A stretch of DNA of 64,000 nt, from contig JAYKKM010000193.1 of the NCBI GenBank assembly GCA_035772405.1, forward strand, positions 3,167,501 through 3,231,500, written 5' to 3'. Position numbers and translations under genes: made by a program. Position 1 is the first letter of the stretch; each line of letters starts with the position of its first letter. Below the pieces are notes generated by a model. It saw only the letters and a program-made list of their open reading frames with translations, did not search any database and had not been told where the DNA came from. The stretch comes from Chrysogorgia sp. JL179-B06 (taxonomy: Eukaryota > Cnidaria > Anthozoa > Scleralcyonacea > Chrysogorgiidae). Below, piece after piece: positions 13,462-24,639 of the stretch.

Positions 13462-13662
13462 TCAGAAGCGAAATGCTGCCTTCGGAGAAGGAGGGATGCC
13501 GGAAAGAGGTACCTTTCCAGTTGGCACTGAACAGAGAATGTAAATATTGCTCAATAGTTGACTGATATTTGCATAACCAATTACAACAGCAGTGGAATTG
13601 GCATTGGGGTCCGGAATACCAGCAGAATTCATGGCATGAAAATAAAAACCACGTATCATCAT
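13462..13662 (-). other. Unrecognised open frame beside the MADF-like exon
   Basis: A 66-codon minus frame with plausible protein composition (GIPDPNANSTAVVIGYANIS, LPLS/GIPPSP-like segments). I do not recognise a domain. It may be a fragment of the same gene or element as 13208-13366. Confidence 0.2.
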
Positions 13663-13689
13663 ATAGCTATCGAATATTGAAATAACATA

Positions 13690-16180
13690 CTTATCAGGCC
13701 CGTCGGAAGCGGGGAGGGGGGTTATGGTGTTTTGCTAAACATTTTTATAACGTTCTTTTGAAGATGCAAAAATCTGTTAGATATTGCCCTGGATTTGAAC
13801 ATGAATTTAAGTATCCTTAACTCCAATTTAAATATTCTTGATTTCTTGCGCGCACGCATGTCAGAGACTGATTGTTGGTGCACCTACCTGGTTTAGGTCG
13901 ATGACATATCTAGTACTTTCCAGGTTAGCAAATATTTTGGACGCTTTACAGAGAAAGATTTGTGCAAAAAATATTTGTCGCATAAAAACACACAAATATA
14001 AATCTTATTTACAGGAAGCCTAATTATCGGGATTGCGATCGTGATCGACAAGTATCGCGCTTGCAATCCCGATCATTTTTGTTGTAAAATACTTGATTAA
14101 TTTACATTTTTATTCATTTATTTATTTATGAAACAAATATATCTAGTGTTTAAACCAAGTAAACGAGGAAAATTATCAAGATTGGGATTGCGTGAGCTCT
14201 CGATTCTTAGTCGACATAACTAAGGGAAATTGATAAAAAATGGCATTAAATCCTCCAGGTTAGCAAACTATGCCTGCCGCAAAATGAGCTGAAAACATTC
14301 GCTCAAATTGCAAGAAATGGTGTTTCCGAGGTTCTATGTTCTTATGTGTAAAAGTATTCATTTAACGCCGAACAGATGACACAGTCATGGATGTCAATGC
14401 GTGAATCGTACGAGGATGGATACATTTAACGTTCAACAAGAGGGATACATATAAAATTGATAAACGTGCAGAAAGAAACGCGGAAGAGATATATGATCGC
14501 AATGAATATTCACAGTCACCCAGGCCACTCGACGAAAATCTACCTGGTTCAGAAATCACGTTCGTTCATGCAGAACACAAAATAGAGATTTTACAATGTG
14601 TAAAGTGAGACAGAGAGCCCAAAATTAGTGTGGAAAACAAGGCAAAGACAAAAAATTGACGGCTACATTGCAAATTGAATTAGACGTGTGCAGAGCCCGC
14701 GTTCTTTCGATCAGCTTTCAAAGCGAACAGCAGGAGACCGAACATCCAAACAAACACAGCGCATATGTTTTGAAGCAGAGAATCGAGTCGCGATCAGCTA
14801 TAATAGGTCCACAGGGGGAATGGACACCAATGACCATAGCAAGCCAAAATTAGTTTGATGCCTCCCCACGGTCGGCAGCAAAAAGTGCGCGGAATACACA
14901 GTTTCCAGCAGGGCAGCGGAAAGTATTTTAAGGGACTTTGTTCAAGAATCCTTTTCGAAAAGCATATTTCGATGCCATTTTGTTTATTTTTACTCATCTT
15001 AGCTGGGCATTATATAGCTCAACAACTTCCACCAGGTACGATTGACAAATGTTCGACGCAGATTGCCATAATTGAACCCAGGCTGCGGTGCTCTTTTCAA
15101 ACGCGGGCTCTGGGAACGAGATTGCAGGTTTTTCGGTAAAAATAACAGATTTGATTAACGACACCGGTATTAGCTTTGATCACATTTTTTTATCGAGTTT
15201 ATTTGGATCAAATAATTAATTACATTAAAATACATATAACTCGAATATAATAGTAATATTATAATATAGCAGTAATATTATAATATAGCATAATAATAAT
15301 GATGATGATGAAGATAATAATAGTATTAATAATAGTAATATAAAGTAATAATATTAATGTTAATAATAAAAAATATATATAAATAAATAAAATTAAAACA
15401 AATTAATATTATAAAACTAATTATAATAATAAATTATAATAATGAAAAAAAACAAACATAAAAAACAAATTAAAGATCCAAAAGGGTTTGGCACCCACCC
15501 ATTTAAATTAACATACTGTATAGATATTAATATAAAAGAAGAAATAGGTGCATGTAAGGAGAAATAAAGTTAGTTCAACAGCGATTTCATTTAACTTTTG
15601 CTTCTGTATAAATACTAATTATTTTCTTGTTTATTTTGTAATACTAATTGTTTTCTTGTATATTTTCGCTTCGCAACCTCGCTCGCGAGGGTGCCGTGAT
15701 AACCTTGACGACATAGCGTGTTGAATTCTGGCCTGCTACATATTCCTAGCATTACATTAGAGGGACCAACCGCCAAATTCCGAGCACGCCTTTTGGGTGA
15801 TCCATTTATAAATAGGTTTTTTAAAGGATATACGCATTCTCATAATATAATAGGCACGTATGTTATGTACTAAGACTCAGTAATTCCAAATTTGTTTTCA
15901 GAATTGAAATTGATTAAATATTGATCGACATAACGTTCAAAATCTATACGCTACAGAGCCCCAGATTTCTTGTGAGCGCAGCTGCTGAAAAGATTTAGTT
16001 GACTTGAGTGAGATCTTTCGCCGGCAATCACGAATTAACCACTCGTGCATTAGCATGCAGGCAGTTGTTCAACACGGCATTGAGTCAACTGGAAACCAGA
16101 TGTGTGGGTCTCCCACTTTTTAACAAGGCTAGTAATAAACTACAAACTTATGACTAGAAATACGTATTCCCAATAACTCC
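13690..16180. other. No gene seen; AT-rich low-complexity stretch inside
   Basis: Nothing coding that I can support. Notable are a hairpin at about 14025-14075 (ATCGGGATTGC with its complement), and a strongly AT-biased low-complexity block (AAT/ATT, GATGATGAT) at about 15230-15475. Confidence 0.5.
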
Positions 16181-16193
16181 TCGCCTGCTATAG

Positions 16194-16614
16194 GTCCAAA
16201 AGTTCTACAAAGACGGCTCCTCATTGACAATCGACTTAAGAAGTACTTAAACACGGAGCGATCGTATAAAGGCAATTCTGAGGGTCTCAGCATGCCAATC
16301 ACCATAAGAAATGAGCGCATTTCATTGGTCAGCTGTAATATGAGAAGGCTTATATGTGATCTGTTGTGCAGCGAAGCGAGAAGAAAGTTTACTAATATTT
16401 ATAAAAATATAGAAGATCTGATCAGACTTATGTGATATGTCCGATGATATGTCCTCTCAAGATTTCATAAAGGTATTAAGGCCACAGTCTGGTATTCCAA
16501 TTGAGATCACCACAAAAGCGACGATCGCGAACATATAAACGTATATAAGATCTCCGTTATCTCCGACCGGTTAACCAACTTGTGAACGGTGATTTGTCAT
16601 CCATCCAGTATTAG
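16194..16614 (+). pseudogene. Polinton major capsid-like protein, C-terminal relic
   Basis: Reads VQKFYKDGSSLTIDLRS, then after about 250 bp IPIEITTKATIANI, and finally LSSIQY followed by a stop. The intact protein has IQKFYKDGFALVIDLRS, LLEITKKATTANV and LQSIQY. The interval between the first two blocks is about 200 bp longer than in the intact gene, so there is an insertion. Frameshifts and stops break the frame. Confidence 0.82.
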
Positions 16615-16632
16615 TTATTGGGTATAGAGTAA

Positions 16633-16747
16633 ATGGAAACGCCATTCAACATGCTTATTGTAGGGATGACTACCTGTGGAAAAAACCACTATCTGCTAAA
16701 AATGCTGGAGACCCAACACAAAGGGCACTTTCATTATATCGTATTAT
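16633..16747 (+). pseudogene. Polinton packaging ATPase, N-terminal relic
   Basis: METPFNMLIVGMT is identical to the start of the intact ATPase, followed by CGKNHYLL (GKT of the Walker A motif changed to GKN) and HYIVLL. The frame then ends at a stop, and the rest of the ATPase, including Walker B, is deleted. Confidence 0.88.
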
Positions 16748-16768
16748 TATGTTAATAGTTCGTTAAAT

Positions 16769-17026
16769 ACGAGGCAAAAAGGATGAAGAAAGCCAACGAG
16801 TTCCTATCCGATCTAATCATCAGTAAACTCGCCAGTATATTAGGAGGGTTTCACACGATCGAAAGTAGCGAGGAGCTCTACAACCCGTTGCAAACATACA
16901 AATTGTTATGGCGGGACGTCGAGAGTCTAGTCTGAGTAAAAAAACATAGAAAAAAAACATCTGCCATATCTAGGGCTCTGGAGTGGAGGTATCACTACGT
17001 CCAAACACATGGTCGAGCACTAGAGC
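16769..17026 (+). pseudogene. Polinton terminal gene, C-terminal relic
   Basis: YEAKRMKKANEFLSDLIISK and DVESLV, followed after a shift by LPYLGLWSGGITTSK. These match YELKRMEIANAFLTDLLISK, DVESIV and VPFLGLLSGGITTSK of the intact gene at 25536-26054. The relic shows that this unnamed gene is a stable Polinton component. Confidence 0.82.
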
Positions 17027-17112
17027 AATAAGGTAAGTGATGCGTTCGCAAAAGTACCTCCAGAAGAGCCGCCCACACAAGAAAAGACCATAAAGAAAAA
17101 CACATAACCATA

Positions 17113-17295
17113 GTGCATATGGAGACCGTAATAGAGTTTAAGCAATGTTGTGTGAATGGTAATGTGGAGGTCGCAAAGTTGTTGTACTCGTTAGGTAGTG
17201 TCAACATCTATACCAACGAAGAAATAAATTATAAAAATTGTAAAAATTATAAAAATTTACTACAAAATTGCACCGAGGTGAAATATTTACAATAA
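17113..17295 (+). CDS. Short ORF with a single ankyrin-like repeat
   Basis: 60 residues; the first half (FKQCCVNGNVEVAKLLYSLG then VNIYTNEE) has the shape of one ankyrin repeat of the 'NGHLEVAKWLYSLG' subtype common in giant-virus proteins. The second half is Asn/Lys-rich. It lies about 90 bp downstream of the Polinton relic on the same strand and may be cargo or a chance neighbour. It is probably a fragment. Confidence 0.35.
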   Translation: MHMETVIEFKQCCVNGNVEVAKLLYSLGSVNIYTNEEINYKNCKNYKNLLQNCTEVKYLQ

Positions 17296-17659
17296 TTATG
17301 GCTAAGATATAAGACTAAAAATAACCAATACAGGTTAACAATAGTAAATAATTAATTTACATGCAAGTTACGATTCAAAAGGTTGTAATAAGATTCACTA
17401 TAAACTGCTAACATGAATTATTTACATATTGAGTAAGTGCAGGAGGGGAAAAACTACGCAAGCTGGTAATATTAGCAGGCTCTTGGACGAGGGGTTGGGA
17501 AGGCCCTGGGGCATTGAAACGCGAGAAGGACGGAAAAGCTAATGGAGGGGAGGGACAGCCTACCAGCAAACTCTGGAAATTTTCATCACTCTCGGCTGCT
17601 GACGGCCGCCTGTTTCTATTGGTCGAAATCTCACGATTTACATACAGCTGGTGTGCATA

Positions 17660-17794
17660 AAAAAACCTGAACCGGCATAAAGTTAATTAGTATTGTCTCA
17701 GAGGTGTCTAGGGGCCTAGGGCTTTCAAATTACTACAGTACTGTAAGTTGTTTGAAAGGAATGTTAATTAATTTTATGCCGGTTCAGTTTTTTT
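17660..17794. mobile_element. Small mariner-type MITE
   Basis: A 135-bp element with inverted ends (AAAAACCTGAACCGGCATAA and its complement) and flanking TA at 17658-17659 and 17795-17796. Non-coding. 17800-18960 shows no gene that I can support. Confidence 0.7.
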
Positions 17795-18968
17795 TATACA
17801 CACTGTACAGTATTTAATTATTTATTTCCGTCAGCGACGTCGCCGACAACTCTCGTCCCACGCGATGTATGTTTATCGTCTGAGCCGTCTGTTAATTCAT
17901 CCATGTTTCAAACTATACAGGGTTTGATACAAACTCCTAACACCTTTTCACTGGCTCAGTCAAAGTTTCTTTCCACAAAGAAAAGGTTATTTAACTCGAG
18001 AGTTTTACTGTAAAAGATTGGACGTTAAGCGTTGAGGTCACTGGACTCTCCATCGTGGATGCCAAATAGTTCCAATTGCGACACGGATGAGTGCTAGTTG
18101 CCGTGCGGTAAGGTCTATTAGCTCTTTAAGATGCCATTTAGTAGAAGAGTTTAACAGCTCTGTGACATCTCATACATCCATATACAAGTTGGTATGGGCT
18201 GCACCTAAGCATACTAAAGCCACAATAGATCCTAAATTATCCTTAATTAGCACTGTCACTAAAGCAAATGTAGCAAATGACTGTCTAGTCAAATGACTAT
18301 ACCCTACCTAAAGGATAAAATGCCTTTTACTAATGAGTAGCTGTCTAAAGACACTAGAAATTTGCCCAAAAAGTTTATTTTTCTCATGCAAGCCATACTG
18401 TTTCTACTGACCTGTACAAGTCTGTTGTGGTGCATCCCGGGAGTGCATCCCGGTAAGTGTTTCTGTACAGTACTTACATAATTAATAGTCAAACTTGTAT
18501 GGGCTGGGACATTTTGAAGTGACCGAATAGATTCCAAATACAGTAGAAGATGACTGTGCACAAAACATCAAATTGTGGATTCACTGCAAAGTTATTTCTT
18601 AGTTAAATGTAAGTTTTCTACTTGTAAATAACTCTGCTTCAGTTGAGGAAACAGATAATTTTCCTACTGGATTATAGCAATTAGCAATTATATATATTTT
18701 TACATTATATTTTACTTGCAGAGTTTCCACCTCTATGAACTCTCTGAAAATGCTTTTAAAAGTACAATATAAGTTACTTACAGCTAAACTTTATCTTAGA
18801 ATGATACTGACATTGATATTTCAAGTAAAGTGAAGGATTGTACATCTCCAAAACTGGAGATTTAGAAGACATTATATCCACGTCGGTGGTGATCAAATTT
18901 AAGAATCAAAACATTTTAATTTTTAAATAGAGTACTGCGTAGGCAGAGTTTTGGATATATATCAAAGT

Positions 18969-19168
18969 GAAAAGGTGGTGAACTGCCAAGATTTTCAGTA
19001 ACAAAATACTGACGTTTCAAGCGGAGCCCTTCATCAGAGTCTTACTTAATAATATCAGAGTACTGATACTAGTAATACATATATCAGAGTCTTACTCTGA
19101 CGAAGGACTCCACTCAAAACGTCAGTATTTCGTTACTAAAAATCTTGGCAGTTCACCACCTTTTAAAA
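18969..19168. repeat. Long inverted repeat with hammerhead-like core
   Basis: Arms of about 75 bp (18969-19044 and about 19093-19168) carry AAGGTGGTGAACTGCCAAGA and its complement. On the minus strand the left arm reads ACT-CTGATGA, a short AAG/CTT stem, GAA-ACGTC-AGT (19005-19044). This is a minimal hammerhead layout with stem I ACT/AGT and a 2-bp stem III. In the right arm the core is damaged (CTGACGA, and AAA in place of GAA). Confidence 0.6.
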
Positions 19169-19299
19169 ACTTTTTATCCAATTTGTGAACTATATTAGCT
19201 ATTATATTTTCTGACTTTACTGTTATAAGACTGTTACGTTATTTGAAGATTGCTAAATAAATTATTTGTTGTTATTTGCTTATACTAACTTTATTTTGC

Positions 19300-19575
19300 A
19301 CCATACAACTATAGTCAAGATTAAAATTGGTTAAGGTTAAATTGATAGATTCAACCAATTTACGAATTGGTTGAACCTACCAATTTATTTCCAACCGATT
19401 TAAATCAGTTAAAATCCGATGTGACCAATAATTATTGGTTACAACAACTAGTATTTATTAGGTTGAAACAATCAATATTTATTAGGTTGCAACAACCGAT
19501 ATTATTAGGTTAAAACAACTAAAACTATTTCGGTTGAAACAACCTAATTTTAACTGGTTCTGTCAGATTCACCCA
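19300..19575. repeat. Degenerate tandem repeat of AACAACC/GGTTGAAACAA
   Basis: A ~22-26 bp unit containing ATTAGGTTGAAACAACC recurs about five times between 19430 and 19560, preceded by inverted ACCAATT/AATTGGT words. Confidence 0.6.
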
Positions 19576-19629
19576 GGTAACTTTTTTTTGTTGTTGTTCA
19601 GTCAACCGGTCATTTTATACAGTGTAGAA

Positions 19630-20680
19630 GGCGTTGGCAATACCTTGTTTATCCGTTATTGTTTTCTCCTTAGTCTTAACTTGATTAACTATTTCTGATT
19701 TTATTGACTTACTTGGTAGAACTTTTTTACATCTCTCCAAAAGTTTCGGGGATTATCTGAGTTATCCTGGATGAGGTTCCTATTATAGGCAGATTTCGCC
19801 AAACGGCAGAACTTGGTTCCCATGATACACATTTAAGTTCCTCATTAAGCGATGCAGAGCAATATGTGCTGTAGTTGCGACATGTAATAATGCGTGGTTG
19901 ACATGCACCTCAGAGATCGAATTTAACTTTCGCACGCATCCAACCATATAATGATCACTTACCCCCAGAGGGATAACCATTGAACAGAGAAGGTTATGCG
20001 AGTGAGAAGTAAAAATAACATCAAGCAGTGTGTTGCTGTTTTTAGAAATTCTTGTCGGACTTTTAATCAGTTGTGTCATATTCAAGCTTCTCAGTATCTC
20101 CTTCAAGTCTTTTGTGATGCCATGACATCTTGCATATATGGCTGAAAATTAACATTCAGATCTCCTAGAATAATAACCTCCTCCTCAGCAATAGCATTTT
20201 CTACACTTTCTTGTGGTTCAGAATTAAATTCCGAACCAAGGTACTTTGAGCCCACCAGTGGACGATAAACGGTTCCAATTGGCGATATTAATATATATAT
20301 TAATTGACGATAAACGGTTCCAATTTGGGAAACAGAAGTTCCAACCAAATACCCTCGACTGATCCAGATTCCAAGTCAGCTCTTCTCAAAGCTGAAATAT
20401 TGTCTGCCAAATAGACCAAGGGTCCAAGACACCACCTCCCTGTGTAATCTGTCTTTTCGGAATATGATATATCTATCCAGCGATTGACAACTCTGAATCT
20501 TGTACTTTCAAGGACAAATGAGTCTCAGAGACAGTAAATATATTGATGTCCTTATATTTATGTAGCATCAATCTAATCTCATAGACTTTTGTCAACAGTT
20601 AACGTACATTCAGATGTAGTATTTTGAGACCACGTTGATTATTAAGGTTGGTAAGTTCAGTAATTTCTGGATAAGCTACG
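19630..20680 (-). pseudogene. CR1-like LINE endonuclease fragment
   Basis: Minus-strand segments read LKILHLNVR, INIFTVSETHLS, IGTVYRPLVGSKYLGSEF, VIILGDLNVN and GVSDHYMVGCVRK. These are the motifs of an APE-type endonuclease (N, E-T, Y-R, GD-N, SDH). Downstream it enters the EN-RT linker (SDNPRNFWRDVKKFY), then ends. Stops and a duplicated 'IGTVYR' segment at 20258-20330 break the frame. Since the RT at 21684-23486 lies upstream on this strand, the two belong to different insertions. Confidence 0.8.
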
Positions 20681-21001
20681 TCTTCCAAGAGGGGTGCGCT
20701 GGCACCGCTAAGTCCCATACTACATATCTATGTTATAAAACAATTATACCATTCGCTCTCGTCGCATATGCCATATGATAGATGTATATATATAGCGAAC
20801 TGGATAAATTGTTAAAATTGCATCGCTATGAACTCATATACGACTTGAGATCATGGTATAATTGTTAAATATACATGCACAATTGATAAAAAACAAACCT
20901 GAAGATCAAGGAGTCAAGAAGAATATGGCACGTGTCTCCACAAGGGCTCAATGTTATCAGTTTTTCATCGGAATATTCTGTTGTGATGTATCGCTCTGGA
21001 T

Positions 21002-21027
21002 AGAAATAGATAGATAGATAGATAGAT

Positions 21028-21081
<54 letters not shown>

Positions 21082-21109
21082 GGACGGACGGACGGACGGA
21101 CGGACGGAA
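21002..21109. repeat. Compound (GATA)n(GACA)n(GACG)n microsatellite
   Basis: GATA units grade into GACA and then GACG units, a stepwise-mutated tetranucleotide array. Confidence 0.95.
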
Positions 21110-21324
21110 ATTTATTTGAATTCGGAATCTTATCAATTACACATTGCTTTTCATAAGAGCCGAATAATATTTACATAATGTGAATATACATAATAATATA
21201 CATAGTTAATAAATAATAAAATATACAGAGGTGGGATAGCTATAGCTCCCGTTTGAATCAATATAGGGAAGTTGCTTTAGATCCAGTGAAAGAGAAACTT
21301 TTATTTAAGTAATTTGTTTAAGGT

Positions 21325-21430
21325 TTTGGTAGGATAAGGACAGACATTTTGGTAGGAGAAGGACAGACAGACGATAAGGACAGACATTTTGGTAGGATAA
21401 GGACAGACAGACAGACAGCCAGACAGCCAA

Positions 21431-21479
<49 letters not shown>

Positions 21480-21500
21480 TATAGATTGATTGATGGATTT
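21325..21500. repeat. Minisatellite and (GACA)n array
   Basis: Tandem copies of GGTAGGATAAGGACAGACATTTT are followed by (GACA)n and GATG/GATA runs. Confidence 0.9.
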
Positions 21501-21529
21501 ATACAGATGGATAGATGGAAAAGCTAATA

Positions 21530-23495
21530 ATAATAATAATAATGTTTAATGTTTATATAGCGCAAAATACATGCATATATGATCTAATACGCTTTACATC
21601 AGGATAGATAAAATACAATGAATATATATATATAATTACATTAATTAACAAATTACTAAAACTATAATCAATGGGAACTACACCTACTGTTCATAAGCTA
21701 ATTTAAAAAGATAAGTTTTTAAAAGTGACTTAAAAATAGGTAAACTGTTTTCAGCCCTAAGATTGGTCGGTAACGAGTTCCACAAAGCTGGCGCTGCCGC
21801 AGCGAATGCTCTATCTCCTGTAGTTTTGTTAGTTCTTTCTTTGGGGTGTCCAAGATAGCGTTCGTTATTTGAGCGTAAGCCATAGCGTGATTCTTGTTTA
21901 GGAGTTATTAAGTCTGAGATATACCCTGGAGCAAGGCCTTGCATAGCCTTAAATGTGATTAAAATGACTTTGTAAATAATTCTGTACTTCACTGGGAGCC
22001 AGTGTAATCGGTACAACACAGGAGAGATATGACAGAAACGTGGGGTATTAGACACCAATCTGGCTGCTGCGTTTTGAACACGTTGTAACTTGATAATTTG
22101 ATTCGCTGGTAATCCGTAAATGAGGCTGTTGCAGTAATCCAGGTGTCCAATAACCAAAGCAAGTACAAGCGATTGCGCAGACTCGTGTGTAAGATATTTT
22201 CTGATACGTCGAATGTTATATAAGAAATAGAAGGCCCGGTTACATGTTTTAGTAATATGGACATTAAAATTCATTTTTGAGTCAAACCAAACTCCAAGAT
22301 TTCTAGCTTCATTCACTGCAGTTATACTAGAGTTACCAACGTTTAATCTATCAGCAGTGACTTTCATAAGTTGCTGACGAGTCCCAATGATCATGAATTC
22401 TGTTTTATCATCATTCATTTTCATCTTGTCAGTGATCATCCATGTTCTGACAGCTCTAGTACACTGTTCCATTGCATTCAATGCTTCCATTTCATTCACA
22501 GAACTGTCCGGTTTGAACGATAAATATAACTGGGTATCATCAGCATATGCGTGAGCTTTAGGTAAATACGTCTTGATAATGTCAAACAATTTGCTGGCAT
22601 AAATTGTAAAAAGTAAGGGGCCTAAACAAGATCCCTGAGGAACACCGTAAGACACACGACAAGTGTCTGACAATCCTCCATTCACTGAAACACGTTGAGT
22701 GCGATCAGACAAATATGAAGAGAGCCATTTAAGCACTGATCCTGTGACGCCAAATGAGGTCTCTAAGCGGTGTAACAGGATATTATGGTCTATAGTATCA
22801 AATGCTGCACTTAAATCAAGTAGTATTAAAAGTGACACATGCTTCCGGTTCATATTGAACAAAATGTCGTTAACAACTCGTAACAAGGCCGTCTCCGTAC
22901 TGTGAGATTGCCTGTATGCCGACTGAAATGATGGAAATAAGTCATTATCAGTTACATGCGCGTACAGCTGATCGAATGCTGCTCTTTCAGTAATTTTAGA
23001 GACAAATTGCAAGTTACTAATAGGTCGCAAGTTTTTAAAAATTGGATCTCGAACACCATTTTTTAATCGTGGTTTAACCAGCGCCTCCTTCCATTCTTCC
23101 GGGAAATATGCAGTAGAGAGAGAAGTATTTACCATCTTTGAAATCACTGGCAACAACAAGTCCAAATGATCACATATCAAATTGGTCGGCATAGGATCCA
23201 ATGCGCAAGATTTTTTAGCAGATCGTTGAATAATGTCGTATACATCGCATTCATTTAATGTTTTGAAAGAGTCCAGGACTTGATGTGTATTCAGTATGGG
23301 CTTATCAGCTGGTACAAGGTCTCGTTCTGATGGATTGACACAGATGGAGTCGATGTCGTTACGAATACATTCCACTTTGTGAATAAAAAATCTGGCAATA
23401 TCGTTTGCAAGTACAGTTTTGTCAAGATGATCAGGAAAACAAAGTTCCTCTTTCATACCAAGCATACTTTTTGCTGCGCCAAACAACTTTTTTTC
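21530..23495 (-). mobile_element. CR1-like LINE, 5'-truncated
   Basis: The RT ORF is followed on the minus strand by a short 3' UTR with AAAGCGTATTAGATC and GCGCTATATAAACATTAAAC, ending in (ATT)n at about 21532. The 3' ATT tail and lack of poly-A fit the CR1 group. The 5' side is cut off at about 23490 against GATA-type repeats. Confidence 0.85.
21684..23486 (-). CDS. CR1-like LINE reverse transcriptase
   Basis: 600 residues without a stop. RT motifs are in order: LRPISNLQFVSKITER (motif 1-2), [31 protein letters not shown] (catalytic Asp), GVPQGSCLGPLLF and AYADDTQLYLSF (catalytic YADD), followed by the thumb and the C-terminal segment WLPVKYRIIYKV and FAAAAPALWNSLP that is usual in metazoan CR1-like elements. 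The endonuclease half is missing. The long open frame suggests a fairly young insertion. Confidence 0.9.
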   Translation of the reverse strand: MFGAAKSMLGMKEELCFPDHLDKTVLANDIARFFIHKVECIRNDIDSICVNPSERDLVPADKPILNTHQVLDSFKTLNECDVYDIIQRSAKKSCALDPMPTNLICDHLDLLLPVISKMVNTSLSTAYFPEEWKEALVKPRLKNGVRDPIFKNLRPISNLQFVSKITERAAFDQLYAHVTDNDLFPSFQSAYRQSHSTETALLRVVNDILFNMNRKHVSLLILLDLSAAFDTIDHNILLHRLETSFGVTGSVLKWLSSYLSDRTQRVSVNGGLSDTCRVSYGVPQGSCLGPLLFTIYASKLFDIIKTYLPKAHAYADDTQLYLSFKPDSSVNEMEALNAMEQCTRAVRTWMITDKMKMNDDKTEFMIIGTRQQLMKVTADRLNVGNSSITAVNEARNLGVWFDSKMNFNVHITKTCNRAFYFLYNIRRIRKYLTHESAQSLVLALVIGHLDYCNSLIYGLPANQIIKLQRVQNAAARLVSNTPRFCHISPVLYRLHWLPVKYRIIYKVILITFKAMQGLAPGYISDLITPKQESRYGLRSNNERYLGHPKERTNKTTGDRAFAAAAPALWNSLPTNLRAENSLPIFKSLLKTYLFKLAYEQ

Positions 23496-23498
23496 AAC

Positions 23499-23556
23499 TA
23501 AGATAAGATAGGATAAGATAGGAAAGGATAGGATAAGATAAGGATAAGATAAGTCT
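23499..23556. repeat. GATAAG/GATAGGA simple repeat
   Basis: Tandem AAGATAGGATAAGATAGG-type units adjoining the truncated LINE. Confidence 0.85.
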
Positions 23557-23574
23557 GCGAAGGAGAGAGGCTAA

Positions 23575-24075
23575 GGTTTCTTTAGAGTATCTATCGCTCG
23601 CGAGGGCAAACCTGCACTTTTAAATGAAAGAAAAGATAAGTTTAGATTCTGGAGCCGGTTGTTCAAAGCCTGGATAATTTATCCGGTGAATAAATCTAAT
23701 CGAACGGATATAAATTTGCTACGATAACTATAGGGAAAGATATCCGACGGGTAGCGACTTATCCACCTGATAGCGACTTATCCAGGATTTGAACAACCGC
23801 CTGAAGAAGACGTGAGATGATGACGTGATCTAACCCGTTCTGAATCTAAACCAATACATAAAACGGCCAAGAACTAGTATATATTCTTGTAATAAAACAT
23901 ATACTTTTAGATCTTCAATAACAAATGGCATCATGAGCACTGATGATCTATGATTATGCAGCAGAGTTACCGCATGAGGGATTTATATATATATATAGTT
24001 ACGTTACTCCAAAACGGCTGTCCTTAAGGAGAACTCTGAACGAAAAACTGCGTCCTTGTAATTTCAACCTCAACT
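23575..24075 (-). repeat. Dispersed repeat, paired with 46310-46770
   Basis: Reverse-complement similarity over ~450 bp to 46310-46770, including GTTGTTCAAAGCC, TATCGTTCGATT-like words and the segment around CCCTCACG/CGTGAGGG. It holds internal inverted words (GATAGCGACTTATCC). Non-coding, family unknown. Confidence 0.7.
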
Positions 24076-24244
24076 CGGCACAGCTTTTTTGTCGTGAGCT
24101 GTCATAACATGACGCTAGCTACAACGACGTAGGAGAATTAAGAATACATTTCCACAAACATAACTGTGATATAAGTTCAATTAAGTAATTGACAAAATAC
24201 ATACTATACGGGACAGGCGGACACTGTACGGATAATATACATTT

Positions 24245-24385
24245 ATTGGATGAGGATGAGCATGATATCAATAATTATCCAGACCGAGGTCAATGTTATC
24301 TGCCGAAGCCGAAGGCTGAGGCGGATAACATTGACCGAGGTCTGGATAATTCTTGATATCATGCGTAAGCCGAATCCAATAATTG
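24245..24385. repeat. 140-bp palindrome
   Basis: Arms TTATTGGATGAGGATGAGCA...GATATCAATAATTATCCAGAC pair with GTCTGGATAATTCTTGATATC...CCAATAA around an inner GCCGAAGCCGAAGGCTGAGGC. MITE-like hairpin. Confidence 0.7.
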
Positions 24386-24633
24386 TTTTATTATACATTG
24401 TTCAAAATAGTCTTACTAAAAATATACAAACAAATCTACTACAAGCCATTTTTTATTTTGTAATTTTCGCGCGCTTAGTCCTAGTGACGTCATCAGCGTT
24501 CAATAATTTTTGTTTTGGACACCTCCGTGCAATAATTCAGAGTATTCGACGGAAATGACATCACGCCTGCTGGACATTGAGAATTCACTGGAGTATGTTG
24601 ACCAATAAGAAACGAGAATGAAGTTTGAATGTA

Positions 24634-24639
24634 TAATAA
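24634..24639. repeat. Target-site duplication TAATAA (left)
   Basis: TAATAA immediately outside the left AGTAGTATAG terminus, repeated directly at the right border. Confidence 0.93.

Larger units (their letters stand above)
16194..17026 (+). mobile_element. Decayed Polinton/Maverick relic
   Basis: Three consecutive pseudogenes have the same order and spacing as in the intact Polinton at 24640-43285, but on the plus strand and clearly diverged: the 3' end of the major capsid-like gene, the 5' end of the packaging ATPase, and the 3' part of the terminal gene. The 18-bp gap between the capsid stop and the ATPase start corresponds to 15 bp in the intact element. No TIR or other Polinton gene is recognisable nearby. 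Confidence 0.85.

Noticed and set aside
18087..18296. 69-codon plus frame
   Set aside because: No recognisable motif, no supporting splice structure; probably chance.
21001..21500. Possible CRISPR-like array
   Set aside because: The direct repeats are simple GATA/GACA microsatellites without spacers, in a eukaryotic context.
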